From Bedellia somnulentella (Eukaryota > Arthropoda > Insecta > Lepidoptera > Bedelliidae): DNA of 64,000 nucleotides. Where the stretch lies: positions 15,314,001-15,378,000 of the forward strand of contig OY755171.1 in NCBI GenBank assembly GCA_963576735.1. Direction: 5' to 3'. This document shows positions 34,401 to 47,700 of the stretch, piece by piece. Under the pieces are notes generated by a model. That model made no database searches, was not told where the DNA came from, and worked only from the letters and a program-made list of their open reading frames with translations. Numbering within the stretch: position 1 is the first letter of the stretch; each line of letters begins with the position of its first letter. A program made the translations under genes and the position numbers.

Positions 34401-37400
34401 CTAGAAGGGGTAGCCAGAGCTAAGGAATTAGAAACTCCTCAGCCACTTTTGGAAAGTTGAGTGGGGTAAAGATGGTAAAATAAAGGTTATTGGTGATGGG
34501 TCTCCAACCGCATCGCCCAAAAATCTCTTAAAAGCCCCAATACCGTTAGTCGCCTCTTACGTACACCCACCGGCAGAAATGGGGTAGTGCTATTCTAAGC
34601 CGACACTACACAGCAAGGTTTTCATTTTATACGTATAATTTTCCAGCGCACAATCTGAGCTAAGTTTTATCGCAATTGGTCAAGCCGTTTTGAAATTAGG
34701 GCAAAAATACAACAATAAAGCGGTTGAAAACGATGAGTATTCCCTAGTAAGTTCAAAAGCTTATAAATCAAAATGGTTACACTTTGAAAGATTCTTGTCA
34801 TAATGTTTTTTGTTCATCTTTGTATTATCTGTAAAGATATATAGTTTTGAAAACTGGCCGCTAAAAAAAAAAACTATGCCACTTTTACCCAATGGCATTT
34901 GAATAAAACTCACTTTTCGGGCTTCCTCCTAAGCCCCGCGATCGTGAGGGTATGATTTCAGGAAACCAGAGGTTTCAGGATTTTGTATTATATTTTTCAC
35001 ATGATACTTAAGCACTATTAAAAGAATATGTAAGTTTTAAAAACATCAGAGTAAATAATTTAATTCGGTTGTAAAGGCCAAGTCTAACCCTTTGTTTTTC
35101 TACCAATCACCACGGTTTTAGAAGGCCTCGCCGCAGTAAATAAACAGGTATCAGCAGTTATTATTCACCCTTAGATACATAGTGCCGATGTAGCGGGTAA
35201 TGCTAGATTCATAAAAACTCGTATGGCTGAGTTTTACTTATTTATGGGCCAGGTATTCCTCCAAAGTGGTGATAGACCAGCCGACCCTATCACGTTAATA
35301 ACGTTAATACTATCCAGGCAAAAAATATAAGCTAGAACCTACAGACTAGATGTTTAATATGTTGAGCTTTGGCTTCCCATTTTATCCCGTAAAGGGATAG
35401 CCAGAGCTCAAGTAATCAACTTCCTCAGCTACTTTAGGATGTCAAGTAAGAAAAAGATGAAGGATTGTCTTTGATGGGTCTCTAGCCACATTGCCTACCA
35501 ATCATTTAAAAATTCTAAACTCTAAGTAGCCTCTTATAATACATACGGAAAGAAATACGTACGTTACGTAGTGAACACCAGAAATATTTTTCAACATACC
35601 TAGCAAAACCTCCAAATTTTCGCACTGGTTTTGGCCCATGTTGGAATACCAGATCACAGGTATCAGCATAACCAAGAGCTGGTTTCTTGAGCTCGATACA
35701 TAATTCTTGTGATGTTTTAACCTGAAAAAAAAGAATATATCATGTAACTTAAAAGTTTTCAATGAATATTCACATAATAGTTCACAGGAGTCAAGAGACT
35801 CCTTTTAAATCAGATAACTATACAAAAAGTGATGTGAGTTACACATAACTTAGAGTTGATTTCGTGGTTAGTATTTTTCAGTAGTCACGGCTATAAATCC
35901 ATAGAGCGGGTAGTCAGAGCTCCGGAATAAGAAATTCCTCAGCCATTTTTGGAAGTTGAGTGGGGATAAGATTGTAAAATAAAGGTTTTTGGTGATAGGT
36001 CTCCAACCGCATCGCCCAAACAAGACTTCAAAGCCCCAACATCCATAGTCGCCTCTTACGAATACCCACGGGAAGTACATACATATACATACATATACTC
36101 ACGGCTATGAATCCCGAAAAGGGGTAGCCAGAGCCAAGGAATTAGAAATTCCTCAGCCACTTTTGGAAAGTTGAGTGGGGAAAAGACGGTAAAGGTTGTT
36201 GGTGATGGGTCTCCAACCGCATAACCCAAAAATCCCTTAAAAGCCCCAAAACCGTTAGTCGCCTTTTACGTACACCCACCAGAAGAAATGGGGTAGTGCT
36301 ATTCTAAGCCGACCCTACACAGCCACGGAAATAAATGGGGACAAATTTAGGCTGCTATGGTAACAAAACAACATTGAAAAACTTTTATACACGTGATTGC
36401 TAACTGTAAGATAGAAGAATACATAATTGTAATCATGTCGACAAAGATAGACATCAGGTAATGACGATGCAATGCCAAAACATAGTAGTTAACGTAGTTA
36501 TCTAACAATATTTCTGTAATAATAATACCCCAATGGGAACTGATGGCGTGAGTATATGTATGTATGTATCTTTGTAACGTTATTATAGGATATCTTAAGA
36601 CCAAACGCATTTACATCATCAATGCATACCAACTTACAAATACTATATTTTTTAAATCTCTTTCTAATAATCCTGTAAATCTAGTTTTACCTATTTTAGC
36701 CTCCCAAACATGATCATTCATTACACAGGTAAGTCAACTTAAATCAAACATAGACGCACTTCGGTTGTGGATTATTGAATAAGATAAATTATTTTAATAG
36801 TACAAAAACCACACCCTAAGCTTAGCTATATACAAAAACCTTATAAATGCAGTTATCTACATGAGCTAAAATAAGAAGATGAGAAATGTATCAAAACCCG
36901 CTTATAGCCATGCGTCTCTATAATACAAAGCTAATTATAATTACTTAGTAAATTTTGTAATCAGGGGTTACGCTAAATTACTTCACACGCATCAAAGACA
37001 AGTATCACATGAATTGCGCATGATTAAAAAGTGAAAATAAAACTTAATAGATCGTGCGAAAAAGCTACCAAAGCTCTATTGTTCGGTCACACATACCTAG
37101 TCGGTGCTTAAATTCTGTCACAAACAAAATTGGCCATGAAATGAAAATGAGTCATGATATTCAAAAAAAATAGTTTTTAAAATAAAACGTGATTTAATTA
37201 CCTTACATTTAACACATTTGCTGTGTAGTGTCGGCTCAGGATAGCACTACCCCATTTCTTCCGGTGAGTGTACGTAATAGGCGACTAACGGTATTGGGGC
37301 TTTTTAAGGGATTTTTGGGCGATGCGGTTGGAGACCCATCGCCAACAACCTTTATTTTACCATCTTTTCCCCACGCAACTTCCAAAAGGGGCTGAGGAAT

Positions 37401-38713
37401 TTTTAATTCCCTAGCTCTGGCTACCTCTTCTAAGGATTTACAGCCGTGAGTATATGTATGTATGTTTGTACTTTTAACACAAAATTTATTCAAAACGATT
37501 GCCACTATTTTTCACAAAAGCCTTCAATCTTCGCGGCCAGTCTTCAATAGCAGCACGGCCCATATTCATGTCGATATCGGTCACTGCTTTAGTCAATGAT
37601 GACTTTAGGCTGCTCAAATTTTTGTGAGGTTTAGAACAGACCTTCTTCTCCAATTCTTGCTAAATTTTGTAATAAGGTAGGTTGAGGTGAGGGCTAGATG
37701 AGGGCCAATCTTGATGCCTTAATAGCTCGACATCTTGGCGCTCAAACCACTCCTGAATTGTTTTGGCCTTATGAGCAGGTACAGAGTCCTGTTGAAACAC
37801 AAATGGCCGTCCTCCAAAGAGTGTCTGGGGCAGATCTTTTACTATGCGATCTAAAACCGTGTCTCCGTACACTTTTGCACTGGTTTTGACACCTTTTTCA
37901 CAAAAATGCAGTAGGACACTCGCAACTAAATAATGGTTGATGATGGATGATGACCGTGCTGCACTCTAGGAATGGCATTTCCAGCGGTCGCAGAGCCGGT
38001 AGCGTACACCCTGTCATTTTTTTTGTTGTATCTCTCCTAAATATTAAAAAAAATCTCGTCTGTAAACAGGATATCGGGGTGTCTTTTTCTTGCGTACCGC
38101 TCAAGCAATACTTTGGATTTTTTGGCTCTCATAGCTATCAGACGCGCTTTCAGAATATGACCACTATCATTTCGGTAAGCTCGTAGTCCCAGGTCTTCAT
38201 CGAGTACTTTTTTTACGGTACTTTTGGTTAAACCCATCTTCAAAGACATCAATTTCTACTTGCGGTCCGGATTTTTTGCCGTACGCACCTTGATTGCTTT
38301 GATCATCCCTGGAGTCCTAAAGGAACGAAGTCTGCCAGTTCTTTTCTAGTCATAGATACTAGAGATTTTCATTGTAACTCTTGATGGTACGGTATACGAA
38401 CCTCATCGTGATGTTTAATCTTTGAAGCAAGTTGAATATCGTCTTGGTGCAATGCAATTACTGTTACTCAGTTCTCTTTGCGAGTCTACTCCATCATAAA
38501 AAATAATGAATGTAATTGTGATTTAGCAGATTAGTGTTAAAAAAATAATTGGAAATCGAACATCATTTCATATTTTTGTCTAGGTGTTGTATATGTTATA
38601 CTTATAATAAATCTGTACAGAGGTCAATTCTGTACATGAAATATATTTTCAAAATAACTATCAGGTGGTGATTAGGGATCGATACTGATGCTAAAAATGC
38701 AATCAGTAAAATT

Positions 38714-38747
<34 letters not shown>

Positions 38748-41700
38748 GGTTTGTATGTTCCTTATGGAAACAAAAACTACTCGACGGATTTTAACGAAAC
38801 TTGGTACAATTATTCTTCATACACCTGCGCAGGTTTTTGTATACTTTCCAGCAGAGTAGTAAAGGGGAAATTTGGGAAATTTTGGGAAAACGGGAGAAGT
38901 TACTCCATTTTTTAAGCTTCCGTTGCGTGTGCAGCCTCAATGGTTAAACTAACATAGAAATCATGTATGACGGAAATATTCTTCATAAAATTATCTAAAA
39001 AAAAATCCTGAACAATTTATGTCTATCTTTTACGGTTGACTCACAATAACACGTGTAATTCCTAATAGCTTAGCAGTTCGGATCATTCTTATTATATTTG
39101 TTTACTCTTTGTAAACCTCTCACTCATCCCTAATTTAAAAAAGGTAACATTATTACGTATTCAATAAAAAAAGAATCATAGAAATCGGTAGAGAAACACC
39201 GAAATTATACATAAAATAAGCCATCGCGCCCGTGACCAAAACCGAATCGTTACTAATTTACCTATAACATACTAGATGGCGCCAGTAGTTGCATCCTACA
39301 ACACGTAATGATTTATTTTTTAGATTGTTATGAATACTTCATAGCGTTTTATTCCAAAATTTGCTATTAAACGGAAATACTGAACCGTTCATTAAAGCGC
39401 ATTAAAAATCACAAAACTACACTGTTTAGGGAGTGCTATAAATTTAATACATTGAAAACATTGCGCTGAATTTCACAATGCTTGAGCAGTGAATTAAGAA
39501 AGAAACCTCAGATATTTAAAAAACAACGCTACCCGTGCGAAGCTGGGACGATCCACTAGTTTTTAAAATAAATGGCCAGTGACAGTATTTAAGAACCGAC
39601 TAGGTATAGTTAGTTTTGTCCGAAAAATCGTATATATAATTTGGAAGTTTTTAATATAATGTATTATAACAGTTAGTACATAATCGTGTTTTACTAATTG
39701 TTGCCTTAAATGACATTATCAAAATGCTTCAACGGCCTCCTACGAAACCGTTTTGCAACTTGTTTATACTACTGAAAATAAAATAAATAACAATATCATT
39801 TCCTAGTATACAACATCAAAATAAATTAATAATAACATCATAAAGCTGATTATATCTAAAAATGTTCAGTCGTCATATCATAAATTACATACATACGTGT
39901 ACTCACGCCGTTAGTTCCCATTGAGGTAGGCAGAGACTATCGATCGCCACTTTGTACAATCGTAGCAAATCTCTCTAGCTTTGTTCACATCAATCAATCT
40001 TTTCATACATGCTCTTTTATTCTTCGTACTTCGGGCACCTGCATTTTTGAGGACACTCTCTAATTGGTCCAAATGTCTCCTCCAAAAATTATTGAAAACG
40101 AGTCATAAATTAATTTTAATATATACCTCAAACACAAAAAGTACTAATAAATAAAGATAAAATATGAAGGCTTACCAAAATATGCAGGGCGTGTGCACAT
40201 ATCAACCCAACGATAACTGTTCCCACACTGCCCACAAGAAGCCCAGCATTTTTGAAAGCCATAGGCATAGCCAAAACACCCGACCCTAGCGAAGCCTTCA
40301 GTAAATGCGCCAATGCACCAAAACTCCTGAAAACCAAAAAGGCGTTTTTCAAAATTGTGTAGTGTCGGCTTAATATAACACTTACCCATTTTCTACACAG
40401 TTGTCGTAAGAGGCGACTTAGTGTATTGGATTTTTTTAGGTTATCGTTGGGCGAAGCTGTCACTTACAACCTTTTTACAACCCACCTTCCAAGAGTGCTA
40501 AAGAATTCCAAATATTGAAGCTCTGGCTACCCCTTGTTTGGGATTCACAGTTCATAGTGGTTTTCATTTTAAAAACAAATCTGAAATCGTTCATGCATGA
40601 CCAAAAATATTTATCCAATGTAAACCCCCGCAACTTTATTACCATTTTCTTTATTAACTATCTCTAACATGTTTATGTTCAAAACTATCATAAAAACCAT
40701 ATCGAATCACATAAGTTAATTTAGTCTTATACGTTTATATAATAAAGATACAAACAAAAGAATTAACATAAAGTATTTCTTCTTATCAATCCATCGACTG
40801 TAAAAGCACGTGTAATAAAAAAAGTTAAAATTAACAGCAAGTTAAGATAAATAGGTGACACTCACGATGTACCAGTGTCCGTGGGTCTATGATCACCTGG
40901 GATGTAAGGGTCCAAATTCTCTCTGCTACCATTGTATGCTAGTTCAGCCCTGAAACATTATAATATGGATAAAGTGGTAATTTGACGTGAAGTGCTGGCT
41001 TAGAATGTCACTACTTTCTTTCTACCCACACGGGTGTCGTAAGAGGCGACTAAGGGTATGGGGCTTTTTTGAAGTTGTTTTTGGGCGATGCGGTTGGAGA
41101 CCGAGGACATATTTAGAATAGAATAGAATAGAATAACTCTTTATTGTACATCAAACACAAATTTACAAAAGAAATTATCATACAGTTTACAGTGAGGTAC
41201 AATCGGCGGTCTTATCGCTAAAAGCGATCTCTTCCAGACAACCTTTGGAAGGTGAGATCGGTAAACTAGTTATCTAGGGGGCCATCCATTAATTACGTCA
41301 CACCAATTTCATGATTTTTGGACCCCTCCCTCCCCCCTTGTCACACTTCGTCACAATTAACTACACCCTCCCCCCTTAGTGTGACGTCACATTTAGGTTT
41401 TTAGTTCAGGAGAAACTGAAATTACAACATCACTCTGAAACTAACTTTTAATGCTTAAACGCTTACGGCGTTGGAAATTGAGACTTATTGCCTTTGAAAT
41501 ACATTCGCTATTTCGAAAACAACTATTCATTAAACTCTGCCAGAAAAATAGTATCAAATTTATAGGCAACGAATACATCCAAACAAATCCGAGTATGTTG
41601 AAGATTACATACATACATATACTCACGCCATCAGTTCCCATTGGGGTAGGCAGAGACTTTTGATCGCCACTTCGTACGATCCTGACAAACCTCTCTAGCT

Positions 41701-44700
41701 TCTTTTACATCCATCAATCTTTTCATGCATGCTCTTTTATTCTTCATACTTCGGACGCCAGCCTTTTTGAGCACACTCTCAATTTGGTCCAAGTGTGTTC
41801 TCCGTGGTCGTCCTCTACTAACTGTACCATCCACACTAGCTGTGTAGATCCCTTTTACCAATTTTCTATCATCCATCCTCTCTATGTGCCCAAACCATCT
41901 CAACATTCCTTTTTCTATCTTTCTTACAATATCATCTTTCACACCACACTTTTCATACTATTTCTCACTCGGTCACATAATCTAACATTACAATTTTTTC
42001 TGAGGGACCTCATCTCTACTGCATTCACTCTGCTCTCATGCTTCTTCTGCCACACCCAACATTCGCTTCCATACATAAGCGTAGGAACAAGAACAGCATC
42101 ATGTACAACCATTCGGGCCTTTTCAGACACCGATTGACAGTTGAAGATTAGTTTAGTATAAATCTATACTTATAATAAATCTGTAGAGAGGTCAATAATG
42201 TACATAAAATATATTTTCAAAATAACTATCAGGTGGTGATTAGGGATCGATACTGATGCCAAAAATGCAATCAGTAAAATTGTTGTCTGTCTGTCTGTCT
42301 GTCTGTCTGTCGGTTTGTGTGTTCCTTATGGAACCAAAAATTCCTTGACGGATTTTAACGAAACTTGGTACAATTATTCTCCATACTCCTGGGCAGGTTT
42401 TTGTATACTTTCCAGCAGAGTAGTAAAGGGGAATTTTGGGAAATTTTGTGAAAACGGGAGCAGCCTTAATGGTTAAACTTACATAGAAATCATGTATCAC
42501 GGAAATATTCTTCATAAAATTATCTAGAAAAAAATCCTCAACAGTTTATGTCTATTTTTTACGATTGACTCACAATAACACGTGTAATTCCTGATAGCTT
42601 AGCAGTTCGGAACATTCTGATTATATTTGTTTACTCTTACGTTTGTAAACCTCTCACTCATCCCTAATTTAAAAAAAATAACATTATTACCTATTCAATA
42701 AAAAAAGAATCATACAAATCGGTAGAGAAACACTGAAATTATACATAAAATAAGCCATCGCGCCTGTGACCAAAACCAAATCTTTACTAATTTAGATAAA
42801 ACATACTAGATGGCGCCAGTAGTTGCATCCTGCATCACGTGAAGATTTATTTTTTAGATTGTTATAAATACTTCATAGCGTTTTATTCCAAAATTTGCTA
42901 TTAAACGGAAAAACTGAACCGTTCATTAAAGCGCATTCAAAATCACCAAACTACACTGTTTAGGGAGTGCTATAAATTTAATAAATTGAAAACATTGCGC
43001 TGAATTTCACAATGCTTGAGCAGTGACTGAAGAAAGAAACCTCAGATATTTAAAGAAACAACGCTACCCGTGCGAAGCTGGGACGATCCACTAGTAATAT
43101 AATAATTACACAAAGTTAGTTAACAACTGAAATATTTTTTTAAACTTAAGTAGATTGAAACATTGTAGTGAGGGTTGTGAGGTCACAAATATGGAACTCC
43201 TCCCTCCCCCCTGTCACGATATGTCACATTTTGTGGACCCCCTCCCCCCCCCCTTGAGGTGTGATGTAATTAATGGATCGTCCCTAGGTAGATGCACAAA
43301 ACAAGCTTACTTTAAAACTAACTTATTTAATTGAAATAATAACATAAATATTAATTACACAAAATAATATAGGTACATATTACACACATATGAACACACA
43401 TACATACATAACTACATACTTTTATATATACAAGTAATACAAATACCTAAATAAAATACACAAATACGTTTTAGAAATATAATTAATACATATAATTTAA
43501 AAAGCAACAGTATTACAGCGCTTCAGTGAGATAGTGTTGTTTCACCAGATCCTTGAACACATTAAGGGATTTAGCCAGTCGCACCTCCACAGGAAGTGCG
43601 TTCCACAATTGCACAGCGTGTACAGAAAAAGAGGAGCCATAGAAATTGGTTGAATGAGAGGGAATGGTTAATTGAAGATTATGGTCTGAACGTAAATTAA
43701 GGTTATGGGAAGAAGATAGAAATTGAAAACGTTCTTTTAGATAGAAAGGGGTGGCAGGATTGAACAAGATAGAGTAAAGAAGAGACAAAGTATGCGCATT
43801 TCGGCGGAGGCGAATAGGAAGCCACTTAAGTTTAGAACGATAAACAGACACGTGATCATATTTACGCAATCCAAAAACAAACCTTATGCATAAGTTTTGG
43901 AGACGCTCTAATTTATTTAGCTGTTCTTCCGTTAAATCAAGATAACAGGTATCAGCGTAATCCAAAATTGGAAGGAGTAGAGATTGAGCTAACGCAGTTT
44001 TGGTAGCAGTAGGTAGAAAATTACGCAGTCTCCTGAGGGAGCCCGCTGACGCGAACATCCTTCGGCTTACCGATTCTAATTGGGGTAGCCAAGATAAATT
44101 GCAATCGATCATAATGCCTAAGTTCCTTACCACGGGGCTAAAAGAGATTGATTTTCCATCAAATAACACAGGTGGCAGTGATTTGTAATCAATCCTAGAA
44201 ATCATTCGAGAACTACCGACTATTATTATTTGAGATTTATTTGGATTGACTGCTAGCCCATATGCCTCACTCCAACGCAAAATGCGCTCCAGATCACCAT
44301 TAATCAGGCCAATGGACATATTCAATTGATCAAGATTTGCTTGTGTGTAAATTTGAAGATCATCTGCATAAAGGTGGTAGGAAGAAGTGAGTTGATGAGA
44401 AATACTATTAATAAATATAGCAAATAAGAGAGGAGACAACACACCACCCTGTGGAACACCGGCAATTAAATCACACCACGGAGAATAAGAATCTTCGATG
44501 CGAATGCGCTGCCGACGCCCCTGTAGATAACTACGAAACCAGTCAATCACCGTTGGAGATATGTTAATAGAACGAAGCAAAGCCAATAATATATCAAAGT
44601 CAACAGAATTAAATGCGCTACTAAAGTCAAGCAGTGATAGAACAGTCAGTAATCCCTTGTCCATCCCCAAACGTATGTCATCAGTAATTTTAACCAAAGC

Positions 44701-47700
44701 CGTAACGGTACTGTGGGAAGGGCGGAAACCAGATTGGAAAGGATTAAGTAGATCATTTTTAGTCAGGAAATCATTTAATTGTCTCTGTACAAGTCGTTCA
44801 AGGACTTTAGAAAGGAAAGGGACGATAGATATAGGGCGATATTCAGAGAAGGATTTTGGATTAACTTTTTTAGGAATCGGGGTGACTTGGGCTTCTTTCC
44901 ATACCGTCGGAAATGATCCTGAGGTTATGGAGTTATTGAGGATATCAGTAATGGTGGGAATTATTATGTCAAGTATAGGCAAAATCATTTTACGACTTAT
45001 ACTATCACCACCTGTTGCGTTTGATGTAATTGACATAATATTCTTCTTAACATCACAATCGGAGAATTGACAAATAGTAAAGGGAGGATAATCCGGAGTT
45101 GGAAGTGTAGAAAGAAATTGCAGAGTGTCAGCTTTTTTAATACCATCAAAGGTAGACGTTGAGGTAAAATGATTATTAAGTGAAGTAAGGTCCAGATCTT
45201 TCGGGATTGAATCTTGACGAGATTTTCCAACTCCTAAGGATCTAAGAATTACATTTACATTCTTTTCCCCTCTTAACTTTCAAAAGTGGCTGATAAATTT
45301 CTGTTTCTGAAGGTCTGGCTACCACTTTTGGGGATTTATAGCCGTGAGTATATGTATGTATGTATGTTTTAGTAGTTTAACCTGGTAGCATGACATGAGG
45401 CAGGTTAGAGCGAGTATGTTACGTCAAAACGTCCCCGTATTTCGGATCTCTGCGACCGTCATCGGTTGTGTCACAACACAAGTTTCGATATCGTTGCACT
45501 AAAACATGATTGCAACAATTATCTTGCAACCTTGCAACTTAGTCCACGTAACTGGAGGCTTATTATTGTATAGCCGTTTTTTATTTCATACAATATGACG
45601 TCTGTAAAATATTCCTTTTATCTTGCTTTCTCATGCAGGAGATTTTGTTAAATTTAATTTTTTTTGTTCATGAAAACCTCTTCTCTCTCTTGATTCTTTA
45701 TTTAGTGATTTTGTTAAATTTTCAAGTTATAAAGAAAATATTTTTTTTTTTTTAAATTTGATGTTTACTAATTCAATTTATAACTTTACTCAACGTTCTT
45801 GCCTTATATCTCTGAAGAGGTGTAGGAGGTTCTTATACTTCTGAATACCTCTTGTCATTTTAATTTTCACCTATTTCTCAGAGTACCAACGTTTTGCTTG
45901 GAGTTCATTTAATAGTGGGTGGATAATACAACAAGCTTGTGGCTTATGGCTCAAACTTATTTTCAAAAGAAAATAAATAGTTGTAGTAGTACTCTTTTAA
46001 TCAAGAATATGGTGTTTATTTTAAATAGTCAAACAGATTGTCATTAGATTATAATCCAACACTATACAACATTCATTTTATCTCTACTTAAAATAAATAA
46101 GTAGAGAGGTCAATTCTGTACATGAAATATATTTTCAAAATAACTACCAGCCCGGCTAGTACGAGCGGTGTTTAAACTAGTTTAAACATCGCTCGTACTA
46201 GCCGGGCAGGGGGTGATTAGTGATCGATACTGATGCCAAAAATGCAAATAGTAAAACTTTTGTCTGTTTGTCTGTCTGTCGGTTTGTATGTTCCTTATGG
46301 AAACAAAAACTACTCGACGGATTTTTAACGAAACTTGATACAATTATTTATCATCCTCCTGGGCAGGTTATAGTATACTTTTCAGCAGAGTTGTGAAGGG
46401 GAATTTTAGGAAAACGGGATAATTTATTCCATTTCTAAGCTTCCGTCGCGTGTGCAGCCTTAATGGTTAAAGTTGCATAGAAATCACGTATGACAGAAAT
46501 ATTCTACATAATTTTGTCTAAAAAATATTCCGCAATAGCTTGTGTGTCTATCTTTTACGGTTGACTCACAATAACACGTGTAACTCCTGATATCTTAGCA
46601 GTTCGGAACATTCTGATTATATTTGTTTATAATACTCTCACTATCATTCAAACCATTCATAAGAGCGCTCTCAATATCATAAAGTTACACTATTCAAGAG
46701 TGTTATAAATTGTACAACGGTATTGGGGCTTTTAAGGGATTTTTGGGCGATGCGGTTGGAGACCCATCACCAAGAACCTTGATTTTTAACCGACTTCAAA
46801 AAAGGATGTTCTCAGTTCGATTGTTTGTATGTATGTATGTATGTATGTATGTATGTATAATTGTCCGCGATTATCTCGAGTTTGGCTTAAGCTATTTGGA
46901 TGCGGTTTTCAGGACAGTATTCGTTACATTTAGGAGAAGGTTTTAGTGCCTTAACCGACCAAAAAAAGAAAGGAGGTTCTGTGTTTGACCTGTATGTATG
47001 TCTGCTGGTCCGCGATTATCTCACGTTTGGCTTAAGCTATTTGGATGCGGTTTTCAGAAAAGTATTCGTTTCATTTAGGAGAAGGTTTTCGTGCCTTAAC
47101 CGACCAAAAAAAGAAAGGAGGTTCTGTGTTTGACCTGTATGTATGTCTGCTGGTCCGCGATTATCTCACGTTTGGCTTAAGCTATTTGGATGCGGTTTTC
47201 AGAAAAGTATTCGTTTCATTTAGGAGAAGGTTTTCGTGCCTTAACCGACCAAAAAAAGAAAGGAGGTTCTGTGTTTGACCTGTATGTATGTCTGCTGGTC
47301 CGCGATTATCTCACGTTTGGCTTAAGCTATTTGGATGCGGTTTTCAGAAAAGTATTCGTTTCATTTAGGAGAAGGTTTTAGTGCCTTGACCGACCAAAAA
47401 AAGAAAGGAGGTTCTGTGTTTGACCTGTATGTATGTGTGTTGGTCCGCGATTATCTCACGTTTGGCTTAAGCTATTTGGATGCGGTTTTCAGAAAAGTAT
47501 TCGTTACATTTAGAAGATGGGTTAAAAGTTCTTTAACCGACTCAAAAAAAAGGAGGTTTCTTAGTTTAAAATATAAGTATGTATATTGGATTGAATCAGG
47601 CGTTACTTTGCGGAAATCCATAGCAATACTAATATTAATAAATTTCTTCGCTTAATTCCGCTAAATAATACCTGCAGTCTTCATGCAACATGCACTGTGC

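Larger units (their letters stand above)
33505..34900. mobile_element. Possible TIR element with C-rich tandem repeats
   Basis: TGGCATAGTTTTTTTTTC...GCGGCCACTTT near 33521-33556 is inverted at about 34850-34890 (GGCCGCT...AACTATGCCA). Between lie two 121 bp tandem units (33727-33968) with poly-C stretches, and a SINE A. No transposase was found; the boundaries are approximate. Confidence 0.45.
41277..43284. mobile_element. TIR DNA element with TA target site, carrying nested inserts
   Basis: Ends GGGGGCCATCCATTAATTAC and ...GTAATTAATGGATCGTCCC form about 30 bp imperfect terminal inverted repeats, each next to TA (41275-41276, 43285-43286). Its own sequence is short and non-coding. A LINE B fragment and Helitron H3 make up most of the length. 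The TA duplication hints at Tc1/mariner-like biology, but the class is not established. Confidence 0.75.
41115..45250 (-). mobile_element. Jockey/CR1-type LINE, interrupted by a TIR element
   Basis: Coding part 43513-45240. The 3' UTR continues to 43285 and, beyond the inserted TIR element, from 41276 to 41115, where AATAAAGAG and a (TATTC)n tail end it. 5'-truncated near 45245. Confidence 0.78.
40987..45367 (+). repeat. SINE A split by a LINE (outermost layer of a nest)
   Basis: The 5' half is at 40987-41106 and the 3' half at about 45255-45367. Together they make one SINE A, separated by the LINE described next. Confidence 0.8.

Noticed and set aside
37698..38186. Plus-strand frames over the mariner-like region
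   Set aside because: Antisense shadows of the transposase pseudogene, which shows the family motifs on the minus strand.
46900..47381. Series of similar small proteins in overlapping frames
   Set aside because: They arise because the 145 bp unit shifts frame at each copy; no conserved start or coding signature.
46788..47575. CRISPR-like array
   Set aside because: Repeats of 145 bp are contiguous without unique spacers, in a eukaryotic genome. It is a minisatellite.
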